Source of the DNA: Advenella kashmirensis W13003 | Lineage (GTDB): Bacteria; Pseudomonadota; Gammaproteobacteria; Burkholderiales; Burkholderiaceae_B | NCBI RefSeq assembly: GCF_000506985.1 | Contig: NZ_KI650980.1 | Coordinates: 806,001-870,000 of the forward strand | Reading direction: 5' to 3' | DNA length: 64,000 bases | Shown here: one piece after another, positions 42,083 to 53,897 of the stretch | Layout of the letters: each line of letters opens with the position of its first letter | Position numbering within the stretch: the first letter of the stretch is position 1 | Translations under genes and position numbers: made by a program | The notes under the pieces: generated by a model | Database searches by the model: none | What the model saw: only the letters and a program-made list of their open reading frames with translations | Told to the model about the DNA's origin: nothing

Positions 42083-44578
42083 TTACTGATTTTCGAGAAA
42101 GCTTTTAAGTTTATCAGCTCTGCTTGGATGGCGCAACTTGCGCAGGGCCTTGGCTTCTATTTGACGGATCCGCTCACGCGTAACGTCAAACTGCTTGCCC
42201 ACCTCTTCCAGCGTCTGATCAGAACTGATGCCGATACCGAAACGCATGCGCAGCACTTTGGCTTCGCGTGGTGTCAGGGAATCCAACACTTCCTTGAAGG
42301 CGTCGCGCATGGAACCATACAACGCATTATCTGATGGTGCCAGGGTGGCATTGTCTTCAATGAAGTCGCCCAGGTGCGAATCATCATCGTCGCCGATCGG
42401 CGTTTCCATGGAGATCGGCTCTTTGGCGATCTTGAGGATTTTGCGGATCTTCTCTTCCGGCATATCCATTTTCTGCGCCAGAGTTGCGGGATCGGGTTCG
42501 GTTCCGGTTTCCTGCAGGATCTGGCGATTGATACGATTCATTTTGTTGATCGTTTCAATCATGTGCACAGGAATACGGATCGTGCGTGCCTGGTCGGCAA
42601 TCGAACGCGTAATGGCCTGGCGAATCCACCACGTTGCGTATGTGGAGAATTTATAGCCACGACGGTATTCGAACTTGTCTACGGCTTTCATCAGGCCAAT
42701 GTTGCCTTCCTGGATCAGGTCCAGGAACTGCAGGCCGCGGTTGGTGTATTTCTTGGCGATAGAAATCACCAGACGCAAGTTGGCCTCGATCATTTCACGT
42801 TTGGCTTTCTTGGCCTTGGCTTCGCCGGTTACCATGCGCTTATTAACGTCTTTCAGGTCTTTCAGCGGCAGGACAACGTCGTTTTCCAGGTCAATGAGCT
42901 TCTGCTGGATCTCGTGAATGTCAGGAATGGAACGTTCAAGTGTTTCTGCGTAAGCAGCGTTCTTGTTGACTTCTTCCTGTACCCAGTTCAGGTTGGTTTC
43001 CTGACCAGGGAAGACTTTGATGAAGTAGGAACGCGGCATGCCGACGCGATCGACGCAGGTATGCAGAATGGCGCGCTCGAGCTGGCGCACTTCTTCTACC
43101 TGATTACGCAGCGTGTCTGCCAGGCGCTCGACCATTTTCGCGGTAAAGCGCACGCCCATGAGTTCTTCAAGGATAGCTTCCTGTGCACGGATGTAATCCG
43201 GCGTGCGATAGCCGCCCTGCTCGTAAACAGTACGCATTTTGCCAAACCACTTTTCGACCGAGTCGAATTTTTCCAGTGCCTGTTCGCGCAGCATTTCCAG
43301 CTGTTTGCTGCTCATGCCGCCGGCCGGGCCGTCATCGCCCTCTTCGTCTTCCTGTACGCCAGAGCCGGCATATTCTTCGCCGTCTTCGGTAACCAAGCCA
43401 TCGACGATTTCATCGATCTGCGCCTGGCCATCGCGCACACGCTGGATATGATTCAGGATTTCCTGAATGGTGGTCGGGCACGCAGCAATGGCCATGACCA
43501 TGTGCTTGAGGCCTTCTTCAATACGCTTGGCAATTTCGATCTCGCCTTCACGAGTCAACAACTCAACCGTTCCCATTTCACGCATGTACATGCGGACAGG
43601 GTCGGTGGTGCGCCCGAAATCGGAATCTACGGTGGTGAGCGCAGCTTCGGCTTCGTCTTCAACGTCGTCGTCAGAAGAAGCAACGGGTGCGTTATCGCTC
43701 AACAGCAGGGCTTCAGCATCGGGGGCCTGATCGTAAACCGAAATGCCCATATCGCTGAAGGTACTGATAATGCCGTCAATGGCCTCAGCGTCAACCAGGT
43801 CATCTGGCAGGTGGTCGTTGATTTCGCCATACGTGAGGTAGCCGCGGTCCTTCCCCAGCTTGATGAGCAATTTGAGCCGGTTGCGGCGAGCTTCCTGTTC
43901 TTCAGGCGAAACGGGGCCGCGACTGGAGACCTCTTTGGTATCTTTCGCACCGCGTTTACCGCGCTTGGCCGGTTTAAAGTCGGGTACTTCTTCTACTTCA
44001 TCGCTATCGGACTCGAGAAAATCATCGTCGTCGTCGCTGTTTTTGTTTTTTGACGGACGGCCCGGCTTACGGCCTGTACCTACTTTGGGTTTGCGTTTAC
44101 CGGCTTTTTCCTGATCCTGGTCATCCAGGTCGAAATCGTCATCCAGATCATCTTGCGATGTATCTTTGGCCTGAGCGGCTTTGGACGCTACTTTTCTGGC
44201 AACGGGCGTCTTGGTGGCAGCCGGACGCGCAGAAGCCGATTTTGCAACCGTGCCGGCCACTTTTACGGATTTGTCTTCCGCCTGCGAAGAGGCCGCCGTT
44301 TTGCTGACTGGCGTTTTTGTCCCGGGTTTAGCCGAAGACGCTGACTTGGTTACTTTTGCAGCAGTATCTTTCACATTCATTTCCGGTTTGGCGGCTTTAC
44401 TGACTTTGCCTGAAGCCGCCGTTTTTTTCACTGAAGAACTTGCTTTGGTCTCTGCTGGCGCCGCCTTGCCCTTGGTCTGGACACGACTGGACGTCGCTGT
44501 GGTTTTTGAAGAAGACTTTGCGGTCACTTTCTTAACTGCTGTCTTGGAAGGAGTTGGTTTACTACTGGATTTGGTCAT
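42083..44578 (-). CDS. rpoD: RNA polymerase sigma factor RpoD (sigma-70)
   Basis: The housekeeping sigma factor, 831 residues. A Lys/Ala/Ser/Thr-rich low-complexity N-terminal extension and an acidic tract cover about the first 225 residues. Region 1.1 ([20 protein letters not shown]), the large non-conserved insert, region 2 ([20 protein letters not shown] and [10 protein letters not shown] for -10 recognition) and region 4 ([20 protein letters not shown] for -35 recognition) follow. The ATG at 44578 (MTKSSSK) is preferred to the TTG at 44593. It is the last protein gene of rpsU-dnaG-rpoD; a tRNA follows after 8 bp. Confidence 0.97.
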   Translation of the reverse strand: MTKSSSKPTPSKTAVKKVTAKSSSKTTATSSRVQTKGKAAPAETKASSSVKKTAASGKVSKAAKPEMNVKDTAAKVTKSASSAKPGTKTPVSKTAASSQAEDKSVKVAGTVAKSASARPAATKTPVARKVASKAAQAKDTSQDDLDDDFDLDDQDQEKAGKRKPKVGTGRKPGRPSKNKNSDDDDDFLESDSDEVEEVPDFKPAKRGKRGAKDTKEVSSRGPVSPEEQEARRNRLKLLIKLGKDRGYLTYGEINDHLPDDLVDAEAIDGIISTFSDMGISVYDQAPDAEALLLSDNAPVASSDDDVEDEAEAALTTVDSDFGRTTDPVRMYMREMGTVELLTREGEIEIAKRIEEGLKHMVMAIAACPTTIQEILNHIQRVRDGQAQIDEIVDGLVTEDGEEYAGSGVQEDEEGDDGPAGGMSSKQLEMLREQALEKFDSVEKWFGKMRTVYEQGGYRTPDYIRAQEAILEELMGVRFTAKMVERLADTLRNQVEEVRQLERAILHTCVDRVGMPRSYFIKVFPGQETNLNWVQEEVNKNAAYAETLERSIPDIHEIQQKLIDLENDVVLPLKDLKDVNKRMVTGEAKAKKAKREMIEANLRLVISIAKKYTNRGLQFLDLIQEGNIGLMKAVDKFEYRRGYKFSTYATWWIRQAITRSIADQARTIRIPVHMIETINKMNRINRQILQETGTEPDPATLAQKMDMPEEKIRKILKIAKEPISMETPIGDDDDSHLGDFIEDNATLAPSDNALYGSMRDAFKEVLDSLTPREAKVLRMRFGIGISSDQTLEEVGKQFDVTRERIRQIEAKALRKLRHPSRADKLKSFLENQ

Positions 44579-44685
44579 AGTCAGTTCCGGCAATCTCAGA
44601 TCAACACAAACAAAACAAAAACAACAAAACCACGCACTGCTCTTACCGCTTGTTATTTTTTATTTAAGCAGCAAAAGGAGGCGCA

Positions 44686-44715
44686 ATTATAGAAACGAGC
44701 AAACTTTACATTATA
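44686..44715 (-). promoter_or_regulatory. Candidate internal promoters of rpoD
   Basis: Two perfect TATAAT boxes on the minus strand (44715-44710, in TGTATAAT, and 44691-44686) lie in the 158-bp spacer between dnaG and rpoD. Neither has a good -35 box, so they are only candidates for an rpoD-specific promoter, known in this operon in other bacteria. Confidence 0.35.
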
Positions 44716-44736
44716 CACGAGTTATTTAAAAACCCC

Positions 44737-46608
44737 TTATTTTAACAGTCTGATACGGGCATTGATGGCTTTGTAGCGATCCTGATCTATCGCGCTTTTG
44801 AGCCCGCCCGCCACCAACTTCTCTTTTTCGAAGTTGAGACGTTCGAATTCAATTTTGCGCAGTGCATCATTCCATTCTGCAGCAGGGTCAGGCAGGGCCT
44901 CTTCGTAAAAAGAGTCAATTGTCAGGCCAGTCAGCATATTGGCTATTTCGGAGCCAGGTTCGGCGCGTTGGATAAGCGCTGCGAGGTGGGTTGCCTGAGT
45001 GGTCTGGGCAAATGCAATAAATTCCCTTACATACGAGAATTGGGGGCTAAACCCCAAAACTTCAAGCTGTTGGTCGGTAATTTTGTGTACCAGTTCCAGA
45101 TTGGAGGCCAGCAGCTTGATTAAACGACGCGCCAGAGGCGTTACTTGTCGCCCGCCACGACGACCGGAGCCCCGATTTGTGCGTGCCGCTGGCTGTGCGT
45201 CGGTCGACGCAGCAGAGGCGCCTTCAAACGGCGACACATCATGGGACGCACCGGGGCCTTTGGGTGCCGCCTCAGGTAACGCTTTTTGCCATTCCTGGCG
45301 TTTTTGCACGGTTTCTTCGAAGCGTGCCAGATCGGCCAGCAATTCAGCAGAGGTAAGCGAGACCAGTTTGGCGAAGTCGTTTTCGATCTGCGTGCGAATG
45401 CCCGATGCCGGGATGGCGGTAATCAAGGGCCTGGCTTCATGCAGGCACGCTGCCCGGCCTTCGGCTTCGGACATATTGTGACGCGAAGCCAGCTCTTCAA
45501 GCAGGAAGGTGGACAATACTTTTGACTGAGCGACTTGCTTGCGAAAGGCCTCCGGGCCTTCTGCACGAACGAAGGAATCAGGGTCGTGATCGTCAGGCAG
45601 AAACAGAAACCGCAGGGAAATATCGTCGCGCAGGAACGGCAGGCACACATTCAGCGCCTTCCAGGCGGCGCGCCGCCCGGCGCCATCCCCATCAAAACTG
45701 AAGACGATCCGATCGCTTGTACGAAGCAGTTTCTGGATATGTTGCGGCGTGGTGGCTGTTCCCAGCGTTGCCACTGCAAAGCCGATATCTTGTTGCGCCA
45801 GACCGACCACGTCCATATAGCCTTCGACAACCAGCACGCACCCTTCCTGACGGATACCCTGGCGATTTTCCCAAAGGCCGTAAAGCTCCTGGCCTTTGTT
45901 AAAAAGCGGGGTTTCCGGCGAATTCAGGTACTTCGGTTCGCCTTTGCCGATGATGCGTCCGCCAAAACCGATCAAGTTGCCCCTGGCGTTCACAATCGGG
46001 AACATGATGCGTTCCCGAAAGCGGTCGTAACGCCGCCCGTCATCGGACTCGATAACAAGACCGGCTTCGGTCAGCAAGGGATCTTCGTAATGCTCAAAAA
46101 CCTGCTTGAGGCCGCTGCGGTCATGTCCGGCCCAGCCCAAACCAAAGGTTTTGGCCGTTTTGCCGGTAATGCCCCGCTGCTTGAGGTAAGCAATGGCTTC
46201 CTGGCTCTCCCGGAGCAGCGACAGATAACGCGCCTGTGCTTTTTCAAGCACCTGCTGGTGTCGGTTGACTTCGGCTTTTTTCTCGCGGGCACGCACCTGC
46301 TGTTGCGGGCTGCGCTGCTCTTCGGGCACGACCATGCCCACGTTCGCAGCAAGAGACCGCACCGCTTCGGGAAACGAGGCCCCGGTGTGCTCCATGAGGA
46401 ATGTGATGGCAGTACCATGCGCGCCACAGCCAAAGCAGTGATAAAACTGTTTGGTCGGACTGACGGTAAAGGAAGGCGATTTTTCGTTGTGAAAGGGGCA
46501 AAGGCCGAGAAGATTGGCTCCGCCCTTTCTGAGCTGAACGTACTTGCCAACCACATCGACAACGTCGACCCGGGCCAGCAAGTCCTGAACAAAGCTGTCA
46601 GGAATCAA
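44737..46608 (-). CDS. dnaG: DNA primase DnaG
   Basis: A 623-residue primase that makes RNA primers at the fork. N-terminal CHC2 zinc finger (CPFHNEKSPSF and HCFGCGAHG), TOPRIM catalytic domain with VVEGYMDVVGL and the metal-binding FSFDGDGAGRRAAWKA, and a C-terminal helicase-binding domain after an Ala/Gly-rich linker (about residue 450-490). The start codon is a TTG at 46608, giving MIPDSFVQDLLARVDVVDVV, 9 nt after the rpsU stop. There is no clear ribosome binding site, so translation is probably coupled to rpsU, which would keep primase scarce. Confidence 0.96.
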   Translation of the reverse strand: MIPDSFVQDLLARVDVVDVVGKYVQLRKGGANLLGLCPFHNEKSPSFTVSPTKQFYHCFGCGAHGTAITFLMEHTGASFPEAVRSLAANVGMVVPEEQRSPQQQVRAREKKAEVNRHQQVLEKAQARYLSLLRESQEAIAYLKQRGITGKTAKTFGLGWAGHDRSGLKQVFEHYEDPLLTEAGLVIESDDGRRYDRFRERIMFPIVNARGNLIGFGGRIIGKGEPKYLNSPETPLFNKGQELYGLWENRQGIRQEGCVLVVEGYMDVVGLAQQDIGFAVATLGTATTPQHIQKLLRTSDRIVFSFDGDGAGRRAAWKALNVCLPFLRDDISLRFLFLPDDHDPDSFVRAEGPEAFRKQVAQSKVLSTFLLEELASRHNMSEAEGRAACLHEARPLITAIPASGIRTQIENDFAKLVSLTSAELLADLARFEETVQKRQEWQKALPEAAPKGPGASHDVSPFEGASAASTDAQPAARTNRGSGRRGGRQVTPLARRLIKLLASNLELVHKITDQQLEVLGFSPQFSYVREFIAFAQTTQATHLAALIQRAEPGSEIANMLTGLTIDSFYEEALPDPAAEWNDALRKIEFERLNFEKEKLVAGGLKSAIDQDRYKAINARIRLLK

Positions 46609-46617
46609 CTTTACACA

Positions 46618-46830
46618 TTAATACATGCGTGGAGGCAGTTGCTGGCTACGGATACGTTTGTAGTGACGTTTAACCGCTGCAGCGTGCTTGCGTTTGCGCT
46701 CTGCTGTTGGCTTTTCATAGAATTCGCGCGAGCGCAGTTCTGTCAGCAGACCGGTTTTTTCGATAGTGCGTTTGAAGCGACGCAGAGCGGCTTCAAATGG
46801 CTCGTTTTCTTTTAAGCGTACGTTAGGCAT
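46618..46830 (-). CDS. rpsU: 30S ribosomal protein bS21
   Basis: A 70-residue, very basic protein beginning [20 protein letters not shown] and ending in the usual Arg/Lys-rich tail ([20 protein letters not shown]). Needed for translation initiation on the small subunit. First gene of the macromolecular-synthesis operon rpsU-dnaG-rpoD. The 69-bp spacer before it must hold the operon promoter. Confidence 0.97.
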   Translation of the reverse strand: MPNVRLKENEPFEAALRRFKRTIEKTGLLTELRSREFYEKPTAERKRKHAAAVKRHYKRIRSQQLPPRMY

Positions 46831-46899
46831 GAATTGTAGGCGTGTTCTTTAAAATTGGAAGAATAAATCTTGGATAATCAGGGATTCTAGCACAAAACT

Positions 46900-47442
46900 C
46901 TAGGATTGTGTACCTTTTCTGACCCAGGCTTCCAGCTGATGAGGGCGTAAACTGTCGTAATCTTCAAACGGCTGGTGGATCCACGGGTTGGTCGGCAGTT
47001 GATCAATGTAATAATCAGGCTGAACCTTGGCGTGGCCTTTCCACCACAAAACCGCTGAGCGCAGCTCTGTAATGGCAGGATATTGTGTCACCAGGTGCTC
47101 CTGAACCCGGGCAAATGTAAGCCCGGTATCGACCATGTCGTCAACCAGCAACACCCGACCGTCCAGCGTGCCGCGGGTAATGGTGATGAATTTGGCAATA
47201 TCCAGCTGCCCCTGCACGGTCCCGGCCGCTTCCCGGTAGCTGCTGGTGGCCAGAATACCCAGCGGCACGTCGAAAATACGGGACAGGACATCGCCCACCC
47301 GTACGCCACCGCGGGCCAGGCACAATATTTTGTCGAATTTCCAGCCTGACTGGTGTACCGTCAGGGCCAGGCGCTCGATCAGCCGGTTATATTCGTCCCA
47401 GCTGATCCACAAGTGTTTGTCAGAGCTTTCCGGCATACTCAT
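46900..47442 (-). CDS. Phosphoribosyltransferase (purine-type, Gpt-like)
   Basis: A 180-residue type I phosphoribosyltransferase. The PRPP-binding loop VLLVDDMVDTGLTF is near residue 101 and the N-terminal CLARGGVRVGDVLS near residue 41. Similar to xanthine/guanine phosphoribosyltransferases of betaproteobacteria located behind purA. It starts 14 bp after purA with AAGGA upstream. Purine salvage is likely; the preferred base is not certain. Confidence 0.85.
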   Translation of the reverse strand: MSMPESSDKHLWISWDEYNRLIERLALTVHQSGWKFDKILCLARGGVRVGDVLSRIFDVPLGILATSSYREAAGTVQGQLDIAKFITITRGTLDGRVLLVDDMVDTGLTFARVQEHLVTQYPAITELRSAVLWWKGHAKVQPDYYIDQLPTNPWIHQPFEDYDSLRPHQLEAWVRKGTQS

Positions 47443-47456
47443 AGGATATCGTCCTT

Positions 47457-48788
<1,332 letters not shown>

Positions 48789-48821
48789 TTATTCCCGCCG
48801 GGCGATGCCCGCGAGACCCGA

Positions 48822-49985
48822 TTAGTTGGTACTTTTCAGTACCCATTGACCGTTGTCACAAACCAGTTCACGGTCGAAAACAAATTCATCAATACTTTGC
48901 GTGGTGCCCGGAAAAAACTGAACGACCACATGGCCTTCCTGGCGCAATTGCCGGATTTTGGCAGTCAGCGCCGGCTCGGCCAGCCAGGGCGCGCGTACGG
49001 CGCGCGAGGGCTCCGCAGGCGCCAGGCCTGCCGAGACCTTGCGCAGATCCAGGCTGAAACCCGTCGCCGCTCTGGCGCGACCGAATGAGGTAGCGGCACT
49101 ATCGTAGCGGCCACCGCGCACAATGGCCTCGGGCCAGCCAGCGCCGAAAATGGCAAAGCTCACACCCGAGTGATAATCGTAGCCCTTGACATCGGCCAGA
49201 TCAATGCCCACGGCACTGACCTGCAATGCTTCAACCAGGGTGCGCAGCGCCTGCAGGGCGGCACGGATTCCCGGCAAATCAGGCAATACCGAGGCCGCTT
49301 CATCCAGCACCTGTGCATTGCCATAGAGCGACGGCAGGCGAATAAGTGCAGTGGCGATATTGTCCGGCACGCCCTTTGCCGCATCGAGCAATTGCCGCAG
49401 GCCAGGCACATCTTTTTCTTTGAGCAACGACAGCACTTCAGCTGCCTGATCCTGCATGCCGGCCGCTTCGATCAGCGCGCGCGACACACCCGGATGATTC
49501 AAATCCAGACTTGGGTCTTTCACACCCGCCAGCGCTAGACTTTCCAGCGCCAGTTCGATAACTTGCAGGTCTGCTTCGTAGCCTGCGTAACCATAGATCT
49601 CGGCACCTATCTGCAATAACTCCCGATCAGCCAGCAACCCCGATGGACGGGCGTGCAGGACACTACCGCAATAGCAGAGACGGGCAACGCCTTCCCTATT
49701 CAGCAGATGCGCATCAATACGCGCCACCTGGGAGGTCATGTCGGCGCGCACACCCATGGTGCGGCCCGAGAGCTGATCGACCAGCTTGTTGGTTTGCAGC
49801 GTCAGATCGTGACTATTGCCTACAAACAGCGATTCGGTATATTCCACCAGCGGTGGCGCGACCAGTTCAAAACCGCAGTTGCGGTAGAGGTCCAGCATGG
49901 CGCGGCGCAATTCTTCTATCCTGCGTGCCTCGGCAGGCAGGATGTCCGAGAGGTGTTCGGGGAGGAGCCAGTTGCTTGTTGTCAT
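48822..49985 (-). CDS. hisZ: ATP phosphoribosyltransferase regulatory subunit HisZ
   Basis: A 387-residue HisRS-like paralogue that forms the first histidine-biosynthesis enzyme with short-form HisG. Motif 1/2-like segments ([39 protein letters not shown]) and [20 protein letters not shown] near the C-terminus are seen; the anticodon-binding domain is absent, as usual. The ATG at 49985 is preferred to the TTG at 50006. It begins only 22 bp after a strong terminator, so it may need its own promoter or depend on read-through. Confidence 0.93.
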   Translation of the reverse strand: MTTSNWLLPEHLSDILPAEARRIEELRRAMLDLYRNCGFELVAPPLVEYTESLFVGNSHDLTLQTNKLVDQLSGRTMGVRADMTSQVARIDAHLLNREGVARLCYCGSVLHARPSGLLADRELLQIGAEIYGYAGYEADLQVIELALESLALAGVKDPSLDLNHPGVSRALIEAAGMQDQAAEVLSLLKEKDVPGLRQLLDAAKGVPDNIATALIRLPSLYGNAQVLDEAASVLPDLPGIRAALQALRTLVEALQVSAVGIDLADVKGYDYHSGVSFAIFGAGWPEAIVRGGRYDSAATSFGRARAATGFSLDLRKVSAGLAPAEPSRAVRAPWLAEPALTAKIRQLRQEGHVVVQFFPGTTQSIDEFVFDRELVCDNGQWVLKSTN

Positions 49986-50007
49986 GTCCGAAAAAGGAGA
50001 AACCAAA

Positions 50008-50046
50008 CAAAAATGCGACCCGGTTGCGTAAGCAGCCGGATCGCAT
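50008..50046 (-). terminator. Strong terminator between hflC and hisZ
   Basis: On the minus strand ATGCGATCCGG pairs with CCGGGTCGCAT (an inner TGC/GCA stem continues it) and is followed by TTTTTG. It should end the hfq-hflXKC transcript just ahead of hisZ. Confidence 0.85.
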
Positions 50047-50123
50047 TGATAAAGTGACTTAAAACTTACAGGATATTGTACTCTTTAATCTGCCGTAAGT
50101 CGCGCAATTGGGTAAATTACGGA

Positions 50124-51044
50124 TTATTGTACCGGCAACGGCTGACGCGCCGCACCGGACGCACCGCCCTGCCCGGCACTGCCGGATTGGTTGAAGTATC
50201 GGAAAAACTCAGACTTTGGATCCACTACCAGCAGGTCGCTGCGGTTGCTGAACGCGCTGCGGTAGGCATCCATACTATTGTAGAAGCTGAAGAATGCCGG
50301 ATCTTTGCCATAGGCCGCTGCATAAATATCTGCCGCCTGGGCGTCGCCCTGGCCCCGCAGCACTTCGGCTTTGGCATCCGCTTCAGCCAGTTCTACACGC
50401 ACCTTGCGATCGGCCTCGGCCTGGATGCGTTCCTTTTCGGCTGCACCGTTGGCCCGCAGGCTGTTGGCTTCTTCCTTACGCTCCGCCTGCATCCTGGCAT
50501 AGACCGACTCTGAAACTTCGGGCGAAAATTCGATGCGCTTCAGACGCACGTCAACTACCTCAATACCCAGGGGCTTGGCGCGCTGTTCTACGTTTTTGAC
50601 AATCTCGTCCATTACGACATGGCGTTCCTGGGAAATCACATCACGCACGGTACGGGTATTGACCGAAGCGTTCAACGCGTCGCGGATTTGCGCGCCCAGG
50701 CGGTTTTGTGCCGCGTCAAGACGATCGCCAAACGAAATGTAGTAACGCAGTGGATCGATGATGCGCCATTTCACATAGGAATCGATGATCAGGTTTTTCT
50801 TCTCGGATGTCTGGATGCGCTCAGCATCACCGGATTCGATGGTCTGAATACGGTTATCGAGCTTGACGATGGTCTCCAGCGGCGCAGGCCATTTGAAATG
50901 CAGCCCGGGTTCCGAGACCGTGCGTTTCCATTGCCCCAGTTTGAAGACCAGGGCGGTGTTGCGCTCACTCACGGTATAAACCGATGAGGAGAAAAGAAAT
51001 GCGGCTATGACAAAGACGACCGCGCCAAAAATAGTTTTATTCAT
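50124..51044 (-). CDS. hflC: HflC, subunit of the FtsH-modulating HflKC complex
   Basis: A 306-residue SPFH/band-7 protein. One N-terminal membrane anchor (TIFGAVVFVIAAFLFSSSVY), then the band-7 domain facing the periplasm and a long helix (RMQAERKEEANSLRANGAAE). With HflK it surrounds the membrane protease FtsH and modulates it. Eleven bp after hflK. The end (AARQPLPVQ) is a short low-complexity tail. Confidence 0.95.
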   Translation of the reverse strand: MNKTIFGAVVFVIAAFLFSSSVYTVSERNTALVFKLGQWKRTVSEPGLHFKWPAPLETIVKLDNRIQTIESGDAERIQTSEKKNLIIDSYVKWRIIDPLRYYISFGDRLDAAQNRLGAQIRDALNASVNTRTVRDVISQERHVVMDEIVKNVEQRAKPLGIEVVDVRLKRIEFSPEVSESVYARMQAERKEEANSLRANGAAEKERIQAEADRKVRVELAEADAKAEVLRGQGDAQAADIYAAAYGKDPAFFSFYNSMDAYRSAFSNRSDLLVVDPKSEFFRYFNQSGSAGQGGASGAARQPLPVQ

Positions 51045-51055
51045 GATGGGTCCTC

Positions 51056-52387
51056 TTATCTGCTACGGTCAAAATTATCGCGGCTCAGACGATCATTGCT
51101 GCGTGTAGCCGTGTTATTGACGGGTGACGGATTATCTGTCGCCGCATTTGACGAGGATGGATCATTGGCAGGCTTGCGTGGCGCAGGCCGTGGCGTCTGC
51201 CCACTCTGTCCTTCGAGGATTTTGTCTATCGGCAAATACATCATATTGTTGCCGTCCTTGGTATCAAGAAGGACTTTCGATGTATTTTCAAACACCTCTC
51301 TGAGTGTCGAGATATAAATACGCTCGCGTGTAATCTCGGGCGCCTTCGCGTATTCAGTCTGAATGCTTTCAAAGCGAGAAGCCAGACCACGCGCTTGCGT
51401 CACGATGGCTTCCCGATAGGCTTCAGCGTTCTGGATCAGACGCGATGCACGTCCGCGCGCTTCCGGAATGACCTTGCTGGCGTAAGCATTACCTTCATTT
51501 TTCTGGCGCTCGTTATCCTGACCGGCCTTGATGGCGTCTTCAAATGCGGCTTGAACCTGTTCCGGCGGCTGTACGTTCTGGATGGCGACCGAGGTCACTT
51601 CAATACCTGAGCGATAACGGTTCAGAATCTGCTGCATCAGCTTCATCACGTTGTTGGCCGCAGCTGTACGACTTTCGTACAGAATGTTGTTCATGGATTC
51701 CTTGCCCACGATTTCGCGCATGGCCGTTTCACCGGACTGGCGCACCGCCTCGGTAGGATTGACCATTGAAAACAGGAAGTCGGCTGCCGGCGAGCGCTGT
51801 GTCGCTTCGTTCGGTGTGAGCTCGGATTTCAGGCGATAGTGCACTGCGAACTGGACCTCTACGATGTTTTCGTCTTCGGTCAGCATCAGCGATTCGGCCG
51901 GCACCTTATTGTTCAGATCGGTTTTATAGCCGAACGTGAAACTGCGTACATTGGCAATATCGACTTTTTCTACGGTCTGGATAGGGGTAGGCAGATGCCA
52001 GTGCATGCCAGGCAACACCGTGGTCTGATAGCGTCCAAACTGCGTGACAACACCCACGTAACCTTCACGTACGATATAAAAGCCGCTCACCAGCCACAAG
52101 GCCACGACCGCGATCAGGATAAAGATAATGCCCAGGCGTGTCGCTTTTGGAGAAGGAGAAAAGCCGTTGTTCTGAGGAGGACGGTTAAACCCGTTGTTGC
52201 CGCCACCCTGCTTTTTACCAAAGATGTTTTTGACCCGTTTGTTGAAATCATTCCAGACCTGGTCGAGATCTGGCGGGCCATCGTTGGGCCTGCCAGGGCG
52301 TTTGGACGGATCCTCCGAATCATTGTTGTTCTGGTTTCCGCGTCCCCAGCCTGGATCGTTAAGATTGAATAGATTAAAGAATCGCAA
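51056..52387 (-). CDS. hflK: HflK, subunit of the FtsH-modulating HflKC complex
   Basis: A 443-residue SPFH protein. The N-terminal 75 residues are Gly/Asn/Pro-rich (GNQNNNDSEDPSKRPGRPND), followed by one membrane helix (IIFILIAVVALWLVSGFYIV) and the band-7 domain (GYVGVVTQFGRYQTTVLPGM). A Pro/Asn/Ser-rich tail of about 55 residues ends the protein. It overlaps hflX by 14 nt and precedes hflC by 11 bp. Confidence 0.95.
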   Translation of the reverse strand: MRFFNLFNLNDPGWGRGNQNNNDSEDPSKRPGRPNDGPPDLDQVWNDFNKRVKNIFGKKQGGGNNGFNRPPQNNGFSPSPKATRLGIIFILIAVVALWLVSGFYIVREGYVGVVTQFGRYQTTVLPGMHWHLPTPIQTVEKVDIANVRSFTFGYKTDLNNKVPAESLMLTEDENIVEVQFAVHYRLKSELTPNEATQRSPAADFLFSMVNPTEAVRQSGETAMREIVGKESMNNILYESRTAAANNVMKLMQQILNRYRSGIEVTSVAIQNVQPPEQVQAAFEDAIKAGQDNERQKNEGNAYASKVIPEARGRASRLIQNAEAYREAIVTQARGLASRFESIQTEYAKAPEITRERIYISTLREVFENTSKVLLDTKDGNNMMYLPIDKILEGQSGQTPRPAPRKPANDPSSSNAATDNPSPVNNTATRSNDRLSRDNFDRSR

Positions 52388-53462
52388 CTTCGTTTCCTAT
52401 TGAAGGCCTGAACTGTGCGATTGCCCCGCGCAATCCGTCCAGACCGGTTCGTTGTAGTGCACTGACAAATATGCGGGCTGGAACGCCCTCTTCGTTTCTT
52501 TCTACTTGCGGTTCATAGCCCGCTTGATCTATTTTATTGTAAATAAGTATGCGCGGGACCTCACTGGCCCCAATTTCTTCTAAAACTTTATCAACTTCGG
52601 CAATCTGCTCGTCTCTTTGCGGGCTGGCGGCGTCAACGACATGTAATAAAAGGTCCGCATGGACCGTTTCCTCAAGGGTCGCCTTAAAGGCCGCAATCAG
52701 CGTGGTGGGCAGATCGCGGATGAACCCGACCGTGTCGGAAATGACCACATTGCCGGCGCCTTCGATCCAGATGCGCCGGGTGGTTGTATCCAGAGTGGCA
52801 AAGAGCTGATCGGCCGTATAGGCGTCGGCCCGCGTCAGTGCATTAAACAAGGTACTTTTTCCGGCATTGGTATATCCCACCAGTGACACGGACAACGTAT
52901 TGCCACGGGCGCGCGAACGACGCTGGGTTTTGCGCTGGCGTTCGACGCGCGCCAGGCGTTCTCGCAAGACTTTGACCTTGGCGCCGATCATCCGGCGATC
53001 CATCTCCAGTTGGGATTCGCCCGGTCCGCGCATACCGATACCGCCGCGCTGCCGCTCCAGGTGGGTCCACATGCGAGTCAGACGGGTCACGAGATGCTGT
53101 AGCTGGGCAAGTTCGACTTGCAGTTTGCCCTCATGGCTCTTGGCACGCAGGGCAAAAATATCCAGAATCAGCGCCACGCGGTCTACCACGCGTCGCTGGA
53201 AGGCGCGTTCGAGGTTACGCTGCTGCGCCGGGCTCAGCGGCTGATCGAAAAGGATAAGATCGACGTCTTCGGCTTCGACCATTGCCACCGCTTCTTCAAG
53301 CTTGCCTTTTCCGATGTAATAGGCCGCGTCGGGCCGGTCTCGCTTGACCGTCAGCGTAGCGACTATTTGCGCCCCTGCCCCTTCGGCCAGCATTTGAAAT
53401 TCTTCGGCATGAGCCGCATGATCCAGGTCACCTGAATCCACACTAATAATTAATACGCGCAT
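52374..53462 (-). CDS. hflX: Ribosome-associated GTPase HflX
   Basis: A 362-residue GTPase that splits stalled ribosomes. The N-terminal HflX domain has GKGKLEEA and the Gly-rich RQRGGIGMRGPGESQLEMD linker; the G domain has G1 GYTNAGKSTLF, G3 DTVGFI and G4 NKID. The ATG at 53462 has AGGA just upstream and is preferred to the in-frame start at 53492, which lies inside the terminator behind hfq. Confidence 0.95.
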   Translation of the reverse strand: MRVLIISVDSGDLDHAAHAEEFQMLAEGAGAQIVATLTVKRDRPDAAYYIGKGKLEEAVAMVEAEDVDLILFDQPLSPAQQRNLERAFQRRVVDRVALILDIFALRAKSHEGKLQVELAQLQHLVTRLTRMWTHLERQRGGIGMRGPGESQLEMDRRMIGAKVKVLRERLARVERQRKTQRRSRARGNTLSVSLVGYTNAGKSTLFNALTRADAYTADQLFATLDTTTRRIWIEGAGNVVISDTVGFIRDLPTTLIAAFKATLEETVHADLLLHVVDAASPQRDEQIAEVDKVLEEIGASEVPRILIYNKIDQAGYEPQVERNEEGVPARIFVSALQRTGLDGLRGAIAQFRPSIGNEVAIL

Positions 53463-53471
53463 AGCGTCCTG

Positions 53472-53511
53472 AAAAACAAAAGGCCCGCGCAAGACGGCTT
53501 GGCGGGCTTTT
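53472..53511 (-). terminator. Terminator/attenuator between hfq and hflX
   Basis: On the minus strand AAAAGCCCGC pairs with GCGGGC-C-TTTT and is followed by GTTTTT. It lies 18 bp after hfq and directly ahead of the hflX ribosome binding site, so part of the hfq transcripts should end here, which would give more Hfq than HflXKC. Confidence 0.75.
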
Positions 53512-53528
53512 GCATAGACCTGAAAGAA

Positions 53529-53771
53529 TTATTCCTGTTCTGCAGGGGCATCAATTTGGAAACTGACTGCTCTTGCCGGAACAACCGTAGAAATGGCGTG
53601 CTTGTATACCATTTGGGTAACGGTATTGCGAAGCAGTACCACGTACTGATCGAACGATTCGATTTGTCCTTGCAGCTTGATTCCATTTACCAGGTAAATG
53701 GAAACGGGAACGTGTTCTTTACGTAATGCATTAAGGAAAGGATCTTGTAGTGATTGCCCTTTAGTGCTCAT
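53529..53771 (-). CDS. hfq: RNA chaperone Hfq
   Basis: An 80-residue Sm-fold protein: [20 protein letters not shown] (Sm1 region), [20 protein letters not shown] and the Sm2 motif [10 protein letters not shown]. Forms hexamers that pair small RNAs with mRNAs. Short acidic C-terminal tail. The 126-bp spacer to hisC should hold its promoter. Confidence 0.98.
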   Translation of the reverse strand: MSTKGQSLQDPFLNALRKEHVPVSIYLVNGIKLQGQIESFDQYVVLLRNTVTQMVYKHAISTVVPARAVSFQIDAPAEQE

Positions 53772-53897
53772 TGGCTAGGCTCCATATGTTATTTGGGTTT
53801 GCAACTAAAAACGGCTTAACCGATTATCCTGTTCACTGCTCAGCCACACATGACAATACAGGAATAATCGGAAAAAGCAGCAATTTACTATCTTAGT

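Noticed and set aside
42374-44053. A 559-codon plus-strand open frame opposite rpoD
   Set aside because: Antisense shadow of a strongly conserved gene with biased codon use; no recognisable domain.
45535-46815. A 426-codon plus-strand open frame opposite dnaG and rpsU
   Set aside because: Antisense shadow; crosses two real genes and has no protein-family features.
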